DNA of 64,000 nucleotides from Treponema_I sp045599005 (GCA_045599005.1 JAZRVF010000011.1:62001-126000), one strand, 5' to 3'; positions 23,940 through 33,338 are shown, numbered from the stretch's first letter. Notes: generated by a model not told the origin, from the letters alone. Numbers and translations are program-made.

Positions 23940-25289
23940 TTATCTGAGTTCGTCGCCTTCTTTCATTCCGAAAAAAGCACTGTGAAGAATCCGTACAACA
24001 TCATCAGCCTGAGAACCTTCGCAGATCATGCTGAAGTTTACTTTTGACGCGCCCTGGCTGATCATCTGGACATTGATGTTCTGCTTTGCAAGAGCTGCGA
24101 AAGCAACCTCAAGAATGCGGGAAGAACGCTCAACATCACAGATGATTGTAACGATTGCCTTTCCTGTCTTGGTCTGTGTATCAGCAACACGGGAAACATC
24201 TTCGATAAGTCCCGTGAGATCTTTTTTAGTTTTTACAGTAAGAGAAACAGAAACTTCACTTGTTGCGACAACGTCAACACTGATATCCCATTTGAGGAAC
24301 TGGTTGAAAATATGAGCAAGGAATCCGGCTGCCCCGAGCATGCGAGTTGACACAATGTCAATGACAGTAACATCCTTGACAACTGTGATGGCACGTACCG
24401 GAATGGGCTGTTCCAGATGCTCCCTGATGATGATTGATCCGGGATGATCAATATTGTATGAGTTCTTGACACGTACAGGAGTTCCTGTCTTGCGGCAGGG
24501 AACCATTGAACGGGGATGCAGAACCTGTGCGCCGAAATATGCAAGTTCTGAAGCTTCCTCATAAGTTACTTCAGGAACAGTGCGGGCTTCTTTGACAATA
24601 CGGGGATCTGTTGTAAGGATACCGTCAACGTCTTTCCATGTCTGAACTTCCTCCGCGCCAAGAGCAGCACCGAGGATTGTTGCAGTAAGGTCACTTCCGC
24701 CGCGGCCGAGAGTTGTGATGTAACCGTTCTTGTCTTTGGCAATGAAGCCGGTAACGATAGGAAGTTCTTTGAGTGTTCCGTCTTTATAGCCGCCTAAAGC
24801 CTCTGGGATTGTCTGCCATACAGAATCAAGAAGATCGGCAGACATGAAATTTGAGTCAGACTGAATACCGGCATCCCATGCATCATAGAATTTTGCAGGA
24901 ACACCTTCTTTCTGCAGATAGGCGGTTGCAATGCGCACAGAAAGACGCTCACCGAAAGATACAAGATAATCCCGTGTTCTTTTGGTCAGTTCGTGAAGCA
25001 TGGAAATGCCTGTGCACAAAGTCTTGAGTTCTTCAAGAAGATTTTCCACTTCAGTTGAATAGACACCAAGCTCTTTCATTGTGTCAAAATGCAGTTTCTC
25101 CACATTTTCAATGTCAACAACACCTGTAAGCGCTTTATCAGCAGCTTCAAGCAGATAATCTGTTGTGTCACCCATGGCAGAAAGCACCACAACAGGTTTT
25201 TTAGTTTCATAGGCCTTAATAATAGAAGCCACATGGCGAATTCTCTCTGCATTTGCAACAGAAGAGCCACCGAATTTCATTACAATCAT
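23940..25289 (-). CDS. lysC: aspartate kinase
   Basis: Phosphorylates aspartate at the start of the lysine/DAP, threonine and methionine pathways. The 449-residue protein has MIVMKFGGSSVANAERIRHV, SFGERLSVRIATAYL, TLGRGGSDLTATILGAAL, and a C-terminal pair of ACT domains (VTVIDIVSTRMLGAAGFLAHIF and VNVQMISQG-type segment). The ACT pair implies feedback control by an amino acid, most likely lysine. A GGAGAAAG site precedes the ATG, and a good promoter lies about 90 bases upstream. Confidence 0.95.
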   Translation of the reverse strand: MIVMKFGGSSVANAERIRHVASIIKAYETKKPVVVLSAMGDTTDYLLEAADKALTGVVDIENVEKLHFDTMKELGVYSTEVENLLEELKTLCTGISMLHELTKRTRDYLVSFGERLSVRIATAYLQKEGVPAKFYDAWDAGIQSDSNFMSADLLDSVWQTIPEALGGYKDGTLKELPIVTGFIAKDKNGYITTLGRGGSDLTATILGAALGAEEVQTWKDVDGILTTDPRIVKEARTVPEVTYEEASELAYFGAQVLHPRSMVPCRKTGTPVRVKNSYNIDHPGSIIIREHLEQPIPVRAITVVKDVTVIDIVSTRMLGAAGFLAHIFNQFLKWDISVDVVATSEVSVSLTVKTKKDLTGLIEDVSRVADTQTKTGKAIVTIICDVERSSRILEVAFAALAKQNINVQMISQGASKVNFSMICEGSQADDVVRILHSAFFGMKEGDELR

Positions 25290-25379
25290 GATTCTTTCTC
25301 CCTAATATGAAGTTTGAAAACTGATTCTGTACACGTAACAAAAGCAGGCAACGCCTGAAAAGTACTGCACTTTAGGGGG

Positions 25380-25408
25380 ATTATAGTAAAAATGATTACA
25401 GGGTGCAA
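25380..25408 (-). promoter_or_regulatory. sigma70-type promoter of lysC operon
   Basis: TTGCAC (25408-25403), spacer 17, perfect TATAAT (25385-25380). The leader of about 80 bases contains a small hairpin CAGGC-GTT-GCCTG and is far too short for a lysine riboswitch. Confidence 0.75.
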
Positions 25409-25441
25409 GGCTCAAAAAGCCTTAAGAGAAAAAAACTTCAA

Positions 25442-26563
25442 TTATTTTCCGAGAACACGCTTGCTGGATTCTTTAATGCGGGAATCTTTGCTGTACTGAG
25501 CCAGTGCATTGTAAAGATCCAGGGAAAGAGCCTGATTTCCATAAAAGGAAGCATATTTTGCAAAAAGTTCGAAACCTTTCCAACCGTCATTGTTTTTGAG
25601 CCACTCAACAATATCACTGTGTTTTACTGCATCGGCAAAAAATGCATCCAATGTGGTGAAACTGAATTTCTGACTCCGCTGGGTCAGGACAGAATAGATT
25701 CGGGTGAAAACTCCCAATGAAGAAAGACATGCCATCCGGAAAGCCTGTTCCGGATAACCGGACTGATCGTAGAAAGATGCAAGCTGAACTGACGCGTTTA
25801 TGGAACGGTAATATCCGCTACGGTAGAGCAGGAAAAACTTCTGGGCATCAACACCCTCACCTTTTTTTGCGTAATTCATGGCAATGTCCACATAGGGCGT
25901 GTCACCATCAGATCCCACAAAATCAGGGTTGCCCTGCATTACTGTAAGCAGAGCCTCTTCCATCTGGTTCTGATCACCTACAAGATTTGACAGATAGGCG
26001 ATGTCATAAAGAATATCAGTCTTCACATCAGGAATATCCAGGGCTCCCGAATGACTGTAAGCTTCCAGATAATAATTCAGGGCTGTCCTGTACTCACCTT
26101 CCTGGACAAAAAGTTTTCCTAGAAGGTACTCGGCTTCAGGGTAAAGTCTCTGGCCTGCAAGATGATCATAAAGAGAAGATATTGATGAGGAATCAAAAAA
26201 ATCACTGTAAAAGAGAAGCTGTTCGTCAATGACGGCGACAGCGGATGTTTCCATGCGGTCAATAAGCAGGTTACGCACCGCAGTCACATTGTCACCCGCA
26301 TTCTGTACCGCAAGAGGAATGATCGCGCTCTGCAGGGTATCAAGTTTTTTCTGGACTTCAGAAGTCCGAAGTTCCTTTGCAGTCTGTGCCAGTTTGAAGG
26401 ATTGGGAAATATTTCCCAGTTCGTACTGCCGCTGTGCCTGATCAAGAAGTCTCCATGAATCAAGATTTGTTGCCTGGGAAAAACATGGAAAAACTACGAA
26501 CAGCAAAGTGGCAAGCACAAAAAAAATCAGTCTGACTCTGTCTGCAAAAAAAATCCGGGTCAC
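25442..26563 (-). CDS. exported TPR-like protein
   Basis: A 373-residue protein with an N-terminal signal (LIFFVLATLLFVVFPCFSQA) and a helical, repeat-rich body. Segments such as LLDQAQRQYELGNISQSFKLA, YPEAEYLLGKLFVQEGEYRTALNYYLEAY and VDIAMNYAKKGEGVDAQKFFLLY read as TPR-type hairpins. Probably periplasmic. The GTG start overlaps the ispG stop (GTGA), so it is cotranslated with ispG. Function unknown. Confidence 0.75.
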   Translation of the reverse strand: MTRIFFADRVRLIFFVLATLLFVVFPCFSQATNLDSWRLLDQAQRQYELGNISQSFKLAQTAKELRTSEVQKKLDTLQSAIIPLAVQNAGDNVTAVRNLLIDRMETSAVAVIDEQLLFYSDFFDSSSISSLYDHLAGQRLYPEAEYLLGKLFVQEGEYRTALNYYLEAYSHSGALDIPDVKTDILYDIAYLSNLVGDQNQMEEALLTVMQGNPDFVGSDGDTPYVDIAMNYAKKGEGVDAQKFFLLYRSGYYRSINASVQLASFYDQSGYPEQAFRMACLSSLGVFTRIYSVLTQRSQKFSFTTLDAFFADAVKHSDIVEWLKNNDGWKGFELFAKYASFYGNQALSLDLYNALAQYSKDSRIKESSKRVLGK

Positions 26564-27720
26564 AGTTTGAATAATTCCTCTCTGAATGCTTTATCGGCAG
26601 ATTCCCGGAGGGAATTAAGAATCTCCTGCTGATTTGCTCCTTTTTGATCAGCACGGATTGTCCGAACCACTTCTCCATGACGGAAAATCATTACGCTCTC
26701 ACCGGTTCCGGTTATACCGATGTCCGCATGTTTTCCTTCTCCGGGGCCATTTACCACACAGCCCATCACAGCAACTGTAATATCTCTGTCCAAAGAATAA
26801 AGTTCATTCTGCCAGCGATCCACAAATCCATGCACATCAAAACCGTTTCTTCCGCAACGTGGGCAGCTTACGATCTTTACACCACCACCTCTTTTTCCAG
26901 TCTCACGGAGTATTTCCCGGGCGGCGATTATCTCATTCTCAGGCGTGTCAGAAAGGCTTACCCGGATTGTCGCACCGATTCCTTCCTCAAGAAGGTGGCT
27001 GAAAGCCAGGGTGCTTTTTACAATTCCTCCGATTATTGGGCCTGCTTCCGTTACTCCAATATGAAGGGGGGCACGGTATTTTGCGGCAAAAGCCTCATTT
27101 GCGTCGATTGTCTCCTGAACGCTTGAAGCTTTCATTGAGACCACATAATCGGTAAAATCCAGTTCCTTAAACACACTTGTCTCACGGAAAGCAGTCTCAG
27201 CAAGGGCTTCCGCCCGGGTCACGCTGCCCGCCTGGACTTTTTCCGCCAGATCATGAGGCAGGCTCCCGGCATTGATTCCGATACGGATTGCGACACCTTT
27301 GTCTTTACAGCGGTCCACAACAGCTTTTGTCTTTTCCAGACTGCCGATGTTTCCCGGATTGATACGGATTTTTGAAACATTTCCTTCAAGGCAGGACAAT
27401 GCAAGTCTGTGATCAAAATGGATGTCTGCAACAAGAGGAAGCACGGAATCTTCTGCGATACGGCAGAGAGCTTCTGCACTTGCCTGGTCTGGAACGGCGA
27501 AGCGGAGTATGTCACAGCCGCACATTGCCATGCGTTCTATCCGGTCAAGGACAGCATGCAGTTCTTTTGAAGAAGCAGGTTCTGCCAGGGAAACAATAGA
27601 TTCCTTCCACATTGTCTGGACGGAAACCGGTGCATTTCCACCGATGCTTACCTTTTTCGCTTTTTTTGTGCCACCGATTGTCACCATGTCTGACACCGGG
27701 TATTTTTTTGAATCAATCAT
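26560..27720 (-). CDS. ispG: 4-hydroxy-3-methylbut-2-en-1-yl diphosphate synthase
   Basis: Iron-sulfur enzyme of the MEP isoprenoid pathway, converting MEcPP to HMBPP. The 386-residue protein has VSIGGNAPVSVQTM near the N terminus, IRINPGNIG, IRIGINAGSL, the cluster motif SCPRCGRNGFD and AVMGCVVNGPGEGKHADIG (third Cys plus catalytic Glu). I chose the ATG at 27720, which has GGAGAAAAT right before it; a longer open frame would run into rnhB. Length fits the short bacterial form. With dxs in this window it shows an MEP pathway. Confidence 0.95.
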   Translation of the reverse strand: MIDSKKYPVSDMVTIGGTKKAKKVSIGGNAPVSVQTMWKESIVSLAEPASSKELHAVLDRIERMAMCGCDILRFAVPDQASAEALCRIAEDSVLPLVADIHFDHRLALSCLEGNVSKIRINPGNIGSLEKTKAVVDRCKDKGVAIRIGINAGSLPHDLAEKVQAGSVTRAEALAETAFRETSVFKELDFTDYVVSMKASSVQETIDANEAFAAKYRAPLHIGVTEAGPIIGGIVKSTLAFSHLLEEGIGATIRVSLSDTPENEIIAAREILRETGKRGGGVKIVSCPRCGRNGFDVHGFVDRWQNELYSLDRDITVAVMGCVVNGPGEGKHADIGITGTGESVMIFRHGEVVRTIRADQKGANQQEILNSLRESADKAFREELFKL

Positions 27721-27754
27721 ATTTTCTCCTAAAAAAACAGCAGTCCTTACTGAT

Positions 27755-28324
27755 TCATATCTTAAAAGAAAGACGCTGGATCGGAGAAGGACCGAATTTT
27801 CTGCAGGCTTCTTTATGCGTTTTTGTTGGATATCCTTTATGTTTTCTGTAACCATACTGAGGATACAGAACATCGTATTCGCACATCACACGGTCCCGCT
27901 CATTTTTTGCAAGAATGGATGCGGCCATGACACAGGGATAGTTTCCGTCCGCTTTAGGTTCGCATCTGCAGGGAACCGGCACATCAGGACAGAAAGTACC
28001 GTCCACAATGCAGGAAATTTCTGACGGAACATTGTCACCCATTTTCTGTATCATGTCATTAAAAGCCCGTGACATCGCAGTCAGACTTGCCTGAAGAATG
28101 TTGATGGCATCAATTTCTTCATGAGATGCGGAACCGATCCCCCATGCAAGAGCACGTTCTTTGATCAGTTCTTCAGCCTGCAGACGCTTCTTTTCAGACA
28201 GTTTTTTTGAGTCATCAAGAACTTCGACAGGAAAATCATCACCTAAAATAACAGCCGCCGCATAAACAGGCCCTGCCAAAGGTCCGCGGCCGGCTTCATC
28301 AATACCGCACAGAAACTGAATCAT
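27755..28324 (-). CDS. rnhB: ribonuclease HII
   Basis: Removes ribonucleotides from DNA and RNA from RNA:DNA hybrids. The 189-residue protein starts MIQFLCGIDEAGRGPLAGPV, giving the catalytic Asp9 and Glu10; ISCIVDGTF gives the third acidic residue, and ANGYPCVMAASILAKNERDR-like text (NYPCVMAASILAKNERDRVM) the fourth motif. Length is normal. Its start overlaps the upstream gene by four bases. Confidence 0.95.
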   Translation of the reverse strand: MIQFLCGIDEAGRGPLAGPVYAAAVILGDDFPVEVLDDSKKLSEKKRLQAEELIKERALAWGIGSASHEEIDAINILQASLTAMSRAFNDMIQKMGDNVPSEISCIVDGTFCPDVPVPCRCEPKADGNYPCVMAASILAKNERDRVMCEYDVLYPQYGYRKHKGYPTKTHKEACRKFGPSPIQRLSFKI

Positions 28325-29469
28325 CTGCCCTGCCTTACCACAATCCGGCCTTTTGAATCATCAGGGATTTCTGCGCCATCAAAAGCACCGGACACGATAT
28401 AATAAAAAAGAGAATCATCAAGATGCAGCGAAGTAACCGGGCGATCATCCAGATAACCTAAACTCATGGACAGGCGATCCCCTTTCTCAGAGAAGACGGC
28501 AACAAATGTCCTTTCCTTTACAACTGCACCTTTTTCATCAACAAGACTGACTGTGTGCAGGCCCTGTTCCGCAGGTGAGAAAACAAAGACTGAAGGTCTG
28601 TCAATTGAAAAAAAGGCTGTGGCAAAACTGTTGTCTTCATCAGGAGGAAGGAAAAAACCTGTGTCAGGAAGCTGGCCTGAAGAAAGTGCATTTATTCCAA
28701 GAAGATAGAGCTCATTTCTTAAGGACGCATAGAAACTGTCTGCAGCATTAAAAGTGGAAAAAAGATTATCCTCGCAGGACATCGGAGATTCTTTTTCAGC
28801 AGCAATAAATCCACCGGGGGGAAGACTGTCTCCGAAAACAAAGGCATAATCCTTACCGTCACGGCCGGCAAACACAAAAGCATTTCCCCAGGCGCAGGCC
28901 CGACCCAAAGGATAATTCACATCCCATTGCTCAAGAGAAACGGAATCATCATTTCTGTTTTTTACAACAAGGCGGGGTTCCGATGTAATAAAAACCTCCC
29001 CATCAGCAAATTCCACAATCGGAGTCAGAATTGCATACCCGTTGAAAAATTCCATGTAAAGTGAATCCCTGACATTCTGCATATCTGCGCCAGTCAGATG
29101 ATAAATTTCCGCTGCAGATTCACCGGTCAGAGAATAGAGAACCGGATTTTCAGAAAGAACAGATGCTCTGCCAGGGATTTTTCCAGAATCCGGAACTGAC
29201 TGTTCTACGCTTTCTTCAAAGACTTGTTCTGTTTCAGCCACAGCAGGATTTGTTTCTGTTTCAGCCATGGCTTCAACTTCTGAAGGATCCGACGTGTCAG
29301 AATCGTCCACAGACTTTTTTGTAACCAGCAGAACTGCTTTTTGAACCGCAGTGTCCACCAACCGGTTAAAGGAAGGAAAAGATCCGGCAAAATAAGCGGC
29401 CGTAAGGAGTCCGGCAACAACCAGAAAACCGGCAAGAAAAATAAGACCGGAGCGTTTTTTATCACTCAT
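28321..29469 (-). CDS. membrane-anchored extracytoplasmic protein of unknown function
   Basis: A 382-residue protein with one N-terminal membrane helix (GLIFLAGFLVVAGLLTAAYFAG), an acidic low-complexity linker (residues about 50-95, rich in Glu, Thr, Val), and a beta-rich domain with GRACAWGNAFVFAGRDGKDYAFVFG and VFVFSPAEQGLHTVSLVDEKG. I do not recognise the family. It is joined by overlaps to its neighbours on both sides (eight bases upstream, four downstream at rnhB), so it belongs to the same operon as the two exported proteins before it. Confidence 0.7.
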   Translation of the reverse strand: MSDKKRSGLIFLAGFLVVAGLLTAAYFAGSFPSFNRLVDTAVQKAVLLVTKKSVDDSDTSDPSEVEAMAETETNPAVAETEQVFEESVEQSVPDSGKIPGRASVLSENPVLYSLTGESAAEIYHLTGADMQNVRDSLYMEFFNGYAILTPIVEFADGEVFITSEPRLVVKNRNDDSVSLEQWDVNYPLGRACAWGNAFVFAGRDGKDYAFVFGDSLPPGGFIAAEKESPMSCEDNLFSTFNAADSFYASLRNELYLLGINALSSGQLPDTGFFLPPDEDNSFATAFFSIDRPSVFVFSPAEQGLHTVSLVDEKGAVVKERTFVAVFSEKGDRLSMSLGYLDDRPVTSLHLDDSLFYYIVSGAFDGAEIPDDSKGRIVVRQGR

Positions 29470-30304
29470 CAGAAGCCTCCTTCCTTAAAAGGTCTTCCAT
29501 TGGTTCGCCATAAAAAGCGAAAAAATCATTTACAAAAGAAAGACAGCTGTTCAGATAATTTGCCTCCTGCTGACTCAGGCAGAAAAGGAAGAAACCGTCT
29601 TCTTCAAAAAGAGACAGCATTTTAGAGGAACTGGGAGGAAGCGCAACAGCCGCTGGAATTCCGAAACGGGCCAGAGTGAGGCTGATTTCACCTGTAAGTG
29701 TCTGGATCTCGTAGAGATTCCAGGCGTATTTTCCATAGTCTTTCTTTGCAGAAACTGCCGAACTGATTTTTTCTTTCCACAGAGAATAGCGCGAATCATT
29801 TTCAAGGAGAAACACAAGAGCCGGATCCTGCATTATCTGATCAACAATCATTGAAAGAGAGCCGTTCAGAAGAGCTTCTGCCTTACAGACAGTGTTGAAT
29901 TTCTCTTTCCGGAGTTTTTTTCTCAGATCCTCAGTTTTCGGCATCACCTGATCTCCGTCAATTTCTTTTAGCCCGTAATACTCTAGTGCATCAGAAAGAA
30001 CAGGAAGTCCCTGTCCCACATCCTGTTTTACAAAAAGAAAATCATCCCTGTAAAATTCAAAAATACGGAATGCGGTCTGGGAACATTCATCATTCAGACA
30101 GTCATTACCGTCAAAATCAAGAAGCTGTGGATCCTGAATATCTCCGTGATCCAGGAAAAAAGTGTTTAAAATCACTTCGGAGGTAATAATCCAGTCCGGA
30201 AGAGAAGAACATCGAATCTCTGCGCAGGGCAACAGTAACAGAATTGCTATTGCTGTACAGAAACGCAACAAAAATTGTTTTGCTTTAAAATTAATCATAG
30301 GCAT
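29462..30304 (-). CDS. exported protein of unknown function
   Basis: A 280-residue protein with a signal-type N terminus (FLLRFCTAIAILLLLPCAEIRC; the Cys could also be a lipobox) and a mostly helical body (EDLRKKLRKEKFNTVCKAEALL, YAWNLYEIQTLTGEISLTLARFG). The ATG at 30304 shares one base with the upstream stop (TGATG); a TTG one codon earlier is less likely. Not recognised. Being in tight overlap with the beta-helix protein and the anchored protein, it may work with them at the envelope. Confidence 0.68.
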   Translation of the reverse strand: MPMINFKAKQFLLRFCTAIAILLLLPCAEIRCSSLPDWIITSEVILNTFFLDHGDIQDPQLLDFDGNDCLNDECSQTAFRIFEFYRDDFLFVKQDVGQGLPVLSDALEYYGLKEIDGDQVMPKTEDLRKKLRKEKFNTVCKAEALLNGSLSMIVDQIMQDPALVFLLENDSRYSLWKEKISSAVSAKKDYGKYAWNLYEIQTLTGEISLTLARFGIPAAVALPPSSSKMLSLFEEDGFFLFCLSQQEANYLNSCLSFVNDFFAFYGEPMEDLLRKEASDE

Positions 30305-32559
30305 CAAAAAAGAGAGGAGAATCCTGAATAAACATTTGAATCCAACAGATCACTGTCGGAACAGATTGATCTGCTGTCCTGCCAGAGCAGAGATGACAGA
30401 GACTGCACGTTTTTTGCAGAAACAAATGAGTCTGAAAGTTTCCATTCCACACCTGTAAACTCGCCGCATCTGGCAAAAGAACCAGTGATGGAAAGATTTA
30501 ATCCAGAAAGGGAACATGAACCGCCGGAAACACTGAAACCCACGCCTGTTTTTGCCTGAAGGATTCCTCTGACTTTATTCAGATTCAGATCAGAATTGTC
30601 TGCAGTTACAAAGACTCCGTAACTGGAAGCAGACACAGAAATACTGCAGTATCTCAGATCAAGGACACTGTCCTGTACTGAAAAACATGAGAATCTGGAC
30701 TCTCCGACGGACACAAAATCACAGTCTGAGGCAACGAAAACACCGCTTTTTATGGAGAGAAGCTGCTTCTGAAAAATTGATCCCGAATTACGGGACGCGG
30801 TGGATTCCACAGAAAAGTGATAAAGGCCTAAATTTCCACCTTTCTGAACAAAACTGCTTTCAGGTGCGAAAATAAGGCGGGCATTGTCTTCACCCCAGAA
30901 ATCGCAGTTTCCGAAAACCACAAGATCTGAAGAAAGATTGTATGCACCGGAAACAAATACTCTAGTTTTCGTCTCAGGTCTGAGAAGGTAGATTGCATTC
31001 ACAGGAATAAGGGCTTCCGAAATTGAGGAGAAAGGACAGAGCTTTGTTCCGGGCACAGTAGTTCCGCAAAGCCAGAAAACATCATCGTGCTTCTCTTCGG
31101 TAGTTATTGCAGGGCTTTTGTAATTCTGTTTGACATAAAAATTCACCCTGTCAATCACGAAAGTGTAATCCACAGAGGCACTCCGGTTTCCTGCATCATC
31201 CTGGCTGTAGGCGCTTACATAAACCAGCGCCGCGCCCTGGACATTGTCGTAGGAAAACTGATTTGCTGTGTATTCTGAATACTGAATCTTTGTCTTCTCC
31301 GTCTCCAGAAGATTCAGAGCCTGCGCCATCAGGCGTTCGTCGTAGCCATTCTGCACTGTGATCGGGGCAGAAAGACCGACGAAAACATTGGTACTGCTTG
31401 AAAAATCCAGAAGAACCTTTGTCCTGTAGAATCCCGAACTGCCGGTAACATCAGTCTTTCCCATTCCTGCAAGAATTTTCGGAGTCTCGGGACAACGCTT
31501 GTCAACACGCACCCGGACTGGAACTGTGCCCTGCCTGAGTCCCCGGTAGTACACAGTCAGAGTTTTTTCCAGGAACTGATCATCTCCTGAAAGCACATCA
31601 AAACTGTATACAGGCTCGAAGGAAACAAGACCGGCTTCATCTTCAAAGGCAAAAAGGAAATCTGGGTTTTCAAAGCAGAGAGAGACACTCCTGTTCGTGA
31701 CACCATTCTCCGGCATCCCGGACAGAGCAGGTTTTGCGGGAACAAACAGTTTACGGCAGGGCTCAGGCTCAAAAGCACTGTCATCATAGGAAAGCACTGG
31801 ATTCAGCAGCTTCCAGCTGAGCACATGATCCTGGGTACGGTCAATAAAAACCGGCTCCATTGTCTGAATCCATGGACCTTCATCAATTCTGTAAAGAACA
31901 ATCTGGCCTTGGTAGAATCTTACATAATTCCAGCCGGAGAATTCTATTGTCTCATCAGCCTCTGCTGGCTTTTCATGATTCAGACCGCTACTGTCAGTAC
32001 CGTATGATACCAGATACCTGTAGAATCCGTTTTCATTCCTTATTACAACTGGATCAGTGCTGCGTCCTGTTTTTTTTCCCGCAGAAAAGATTACACCGCC
32101 TTCTGAAGCTGTTTTCTCAAAATCGCTGATATCAGAAAGATCACCGGAAACAAATCTGCAGTCTGAAGGAATAAGGAATCCACCGTTCTCGGCAAGGTGG
32201 ACACATCCGTTTCTGCGGTTGAAGGGAACATAAGTCAGCTGGCTGTTCTGTGTCACAGTCCAGGTTATTGTCTCTGAATAAAAAGAGCCGTCAGCCCGGA
32301 CTTCCGTAATGATGATTGTCTTTTTTCCTGCTCCTTCCAGAAGAATCGGTCCGTCATAAGCCAACCCGCTCTCAAGGGGATCTGTTCCGTTAAGGGAATA
32401 AAACACATCACTGGATTCTTCTTTCTGGACATAAAGGCTCTGGGGATTTGCCCAGACACCTGGAACAGGACTGAGTACTTTCATGGGCGCAGAAAAACAC
32501 AACTGGCAAATTAATGAGAAAAGTATGATAACAAATGCTTTATGTTGAAACTTTTTCAA
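30304..32559 (-). CDS. large exported beta-helix/chitobiase-C-like surface protein
   Basis: A 751-residue protein with a signal peptide (AFVIILFSLICQLCFSAP). Residues about 30-105 look like a chitobiase C-terminal-type beta-sandwich (VFYSLNGTDPLESGLAYDGPI, then KKTIIITEVRADGS). The last 250 residues consist of short strand repeats (LVVFGNCDFWGEDNARLIF, SVLDLRYCSISVSASSYGVF, SDLNLNKVRGILQAK), typical of a right-handed parallel beta-helix. Likely periplasmic or surface-exposed. The first codon is TTG (32557-32559) with AGGAAG about 11 bases upstream. It starts the operon running to ispG and beyond. Function unknown. Confidence 0.75.
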   Translation of the reverse strand: MKKFQHKAFVIILFSLICQLCFSAPMKVLSPVPGVWANPQSLYVQKEESSDVFYSLNGTDPLESGLAYDGPILLEGAGKKTIIITEVRADGSFYSETITWTVTQNSQLTYVPFNRRNGCVHLAENGGFLIPSDCRFVSGDLSDISDFEKTASEGGVIFSAGKKTGRSTDPVVIRNENGFYRYLVSYGTDSSGLNHEKPAEADETIEFSGWNYVRFYQGQIVLYRIDEGPWIQTMEPVFIDRTQDHVLSWKLLNPVLSYDDSAFEPEPCRKLFVPAKPALSGMPENGVTNRSVSLCFENPDFLFAFEDEAGLVSFEPVYSFDVLSGDDQFLEKTLTVYYRGLRQGTVPVRVRVDKRCPETPKILAGMGKTDVTGSSGFYRTKVLLDFSSSTNVFVGLSAPITVQNGYDERLMAQALNLLETEKTKIQYSEYTANQFSYDNVQGAALVYVSAYSQDDAGNRSASVDYTFVIDRVNFYVKQNYKSPAITTEEKHDDVFWLCGTTVPGTKLCPFSSISEALIPVNAIYLLRPETKTRVFVSGAYNLSSDLVVFGNCDFWGEDNARLIFAPESSFVQKGGNLGLYHFSVESTASRNSGSIFQKQLLSIKSGVFVASDCDFVSVGESRFSCFSVQDSVLDLRYCSISVSASSYGVFVTADNSDLNLNKVRGILQAKTGVGFSVSGGSCSLSGLNLSITGSFARCGEFTGVEWKLSDSFVSAKNVQSLSSLLWQDSRSICSDSDLLDSNVYSGFSSLF

Positions 32560-32588
32560 AGCCGGCCGTGCTTCCTGCAGTTGAATTC

Positions 32589-33194
32589 TTATTTTTTGAA
32601 CAGATCCGCAAAAACTTCGCGAAGTTCAGGATCCTGCTTAAAATAATTCTCTTCCAGTTCTTCCTGAGAAAGTCCGATAAGCTCATGACTCATGTAATGA
32701 ATCCATCTGTCTTCCTCTGGTTTTGTGATCGTGAATTTACGGCACCAGTAATCAGGCTGGATCGGAAGCTGTTCTTCTTTGTATGTGAAATACTTGTAAT
32801 CATGGACAGCAACTTTTATGTCCTTACGGGGAATTCCTTTTTCAAGAAGTGTCTCAACCAGATAATTGATTGTCTTTCCTGTGTCAAAAATGTCATCAAC
32901 AAGGAGGATTTTGTCACCGGGACGAAGGTGTTCCGGTGAATAAGTCCAGCCGTCAATCATAATCCGGTCCCGTTCCCGGATATCGGTATATGAACGTGCA
33001 ACAACTGCGGCATAGAGAACGGGATGCACATCTTTGCGGGCAATTTTGAAATATTCACTGACAACGTTGGCAACATAGGCACCTCCGCGCAGAGAAACGT
33101 AAATAACATCGGGGATAAATCCATCTGTACAGATTCTGTGCGCCATTTTAAGAGAATTATTGCGCACCTGATCATAAGGTAAAAATTCTTTCAT
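32589..33194 (-). CDS. hypoxanthine/xanthine-type phosphoribosyltransferase
   Basis: Purine-salvage or related phosphoribosyltransferase, 201 residues. The PRPP-binding motif is KILLVDDIFDTGKTIN, preceded by DVIYVSLRGGAYVANVVSEYF. The C-terminal YWCRKFTITKPEEDRWIHY segment resembles the Hpt/xanthine branch rather than adenine or orotate enzymes. Base specificity cannot be read. The promoter TTGCAT-17-TATCAT ends eight bases before the ATG and no ribosome-binding site is present, so it is probably leaderless. It diverges from thiI. Confidence 0.85.
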   Translation of the reverse strand: MKEFLPYDQVRNNSLKMAHRICTDGFIPDVIYVSLRGGAYVANVVSEYFKIARKDVHPVLYAAVVARSYTDIRERDRIMIDGWTYSPEHLRPGDKILLVDDIFDTGKTINYLVETLLEKGIPRKDIKVAVHDYKYFTYKEEQLPIQPDYWCRKFTITKPEEDRWIHYMSHELIGLSQEELEENYFKQDPELREVFADLFKK

Positions 33195-33202
33195 AGATTG
33201 TT

Positions 33203-33231
33203 ATGATAAACCAAAAGAATCCTTTATGCAA
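33203..33231 (-). promoter_or_regulatory. probable leaderless promoter of the phosphoribosyltransferase gene
   Basis: TTGCAT (33231-33226), spacer 17, TATCAT (33208-33203), then eight bases to the ATG at 33194. No Shine-Dalgarno. Confidence 0.6.
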
Positions 33232-33232
33232 C

Positions 33233-33260
33233 AAAAGTCCCGGACACAAAAAGTCCCGGA
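33233..33260. repeat. tandem operator-like repeat between the phosphoribosyltransferase gene and thiI
   Basis: AAAAGTCCCGGA occurs at 33233-33244 and again at 33249-33260, a 16-base period. An inverted partial copy, GGGACTT, is at 33295-33301. The first copy lies directly behind the -35 of the phosphoribosyltransferase promoter. This suggests a regulator binding site, possibly for both divergent genes. Confidence 0.45.
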
Positions 33261-33303
33261 TGACTGGCGGAAACGGGAAACTTAACTCCGAAAAGGGACT
33301 TGT

Positions 33304-33331
33304 TTGCTTTTTTTCGAAATTAGGCTATTAT
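33304..33331 (+). promoter_or_regulatory. probable leaderless promoter of thiI
   Basis: TTGCTT (33304-33309), spacer 16, TATTAT (33326-33331), then seven bases (TGCACAC) to the ATG at 33339. No Shine-Dalgarno. Confidence 0.55.
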
Positions 33332-33338
33332 TGCACAC

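Noticed and set aside
25290..25441. Possible lysine riboswitch before lysC
   Set aside because: The leader after the mapped-looking promoter is only about 80 bases and lacks the five-helix pattern.
27422..28024. Plus-strand open frame of 200 codons
   Set aside because: Antisense to ispG and rnhB, both certain.
33195..33338. Possible TPP riboswitch before thiI
   Set aside because: The promoter ends seven bases before the ATG, leaving no leader.
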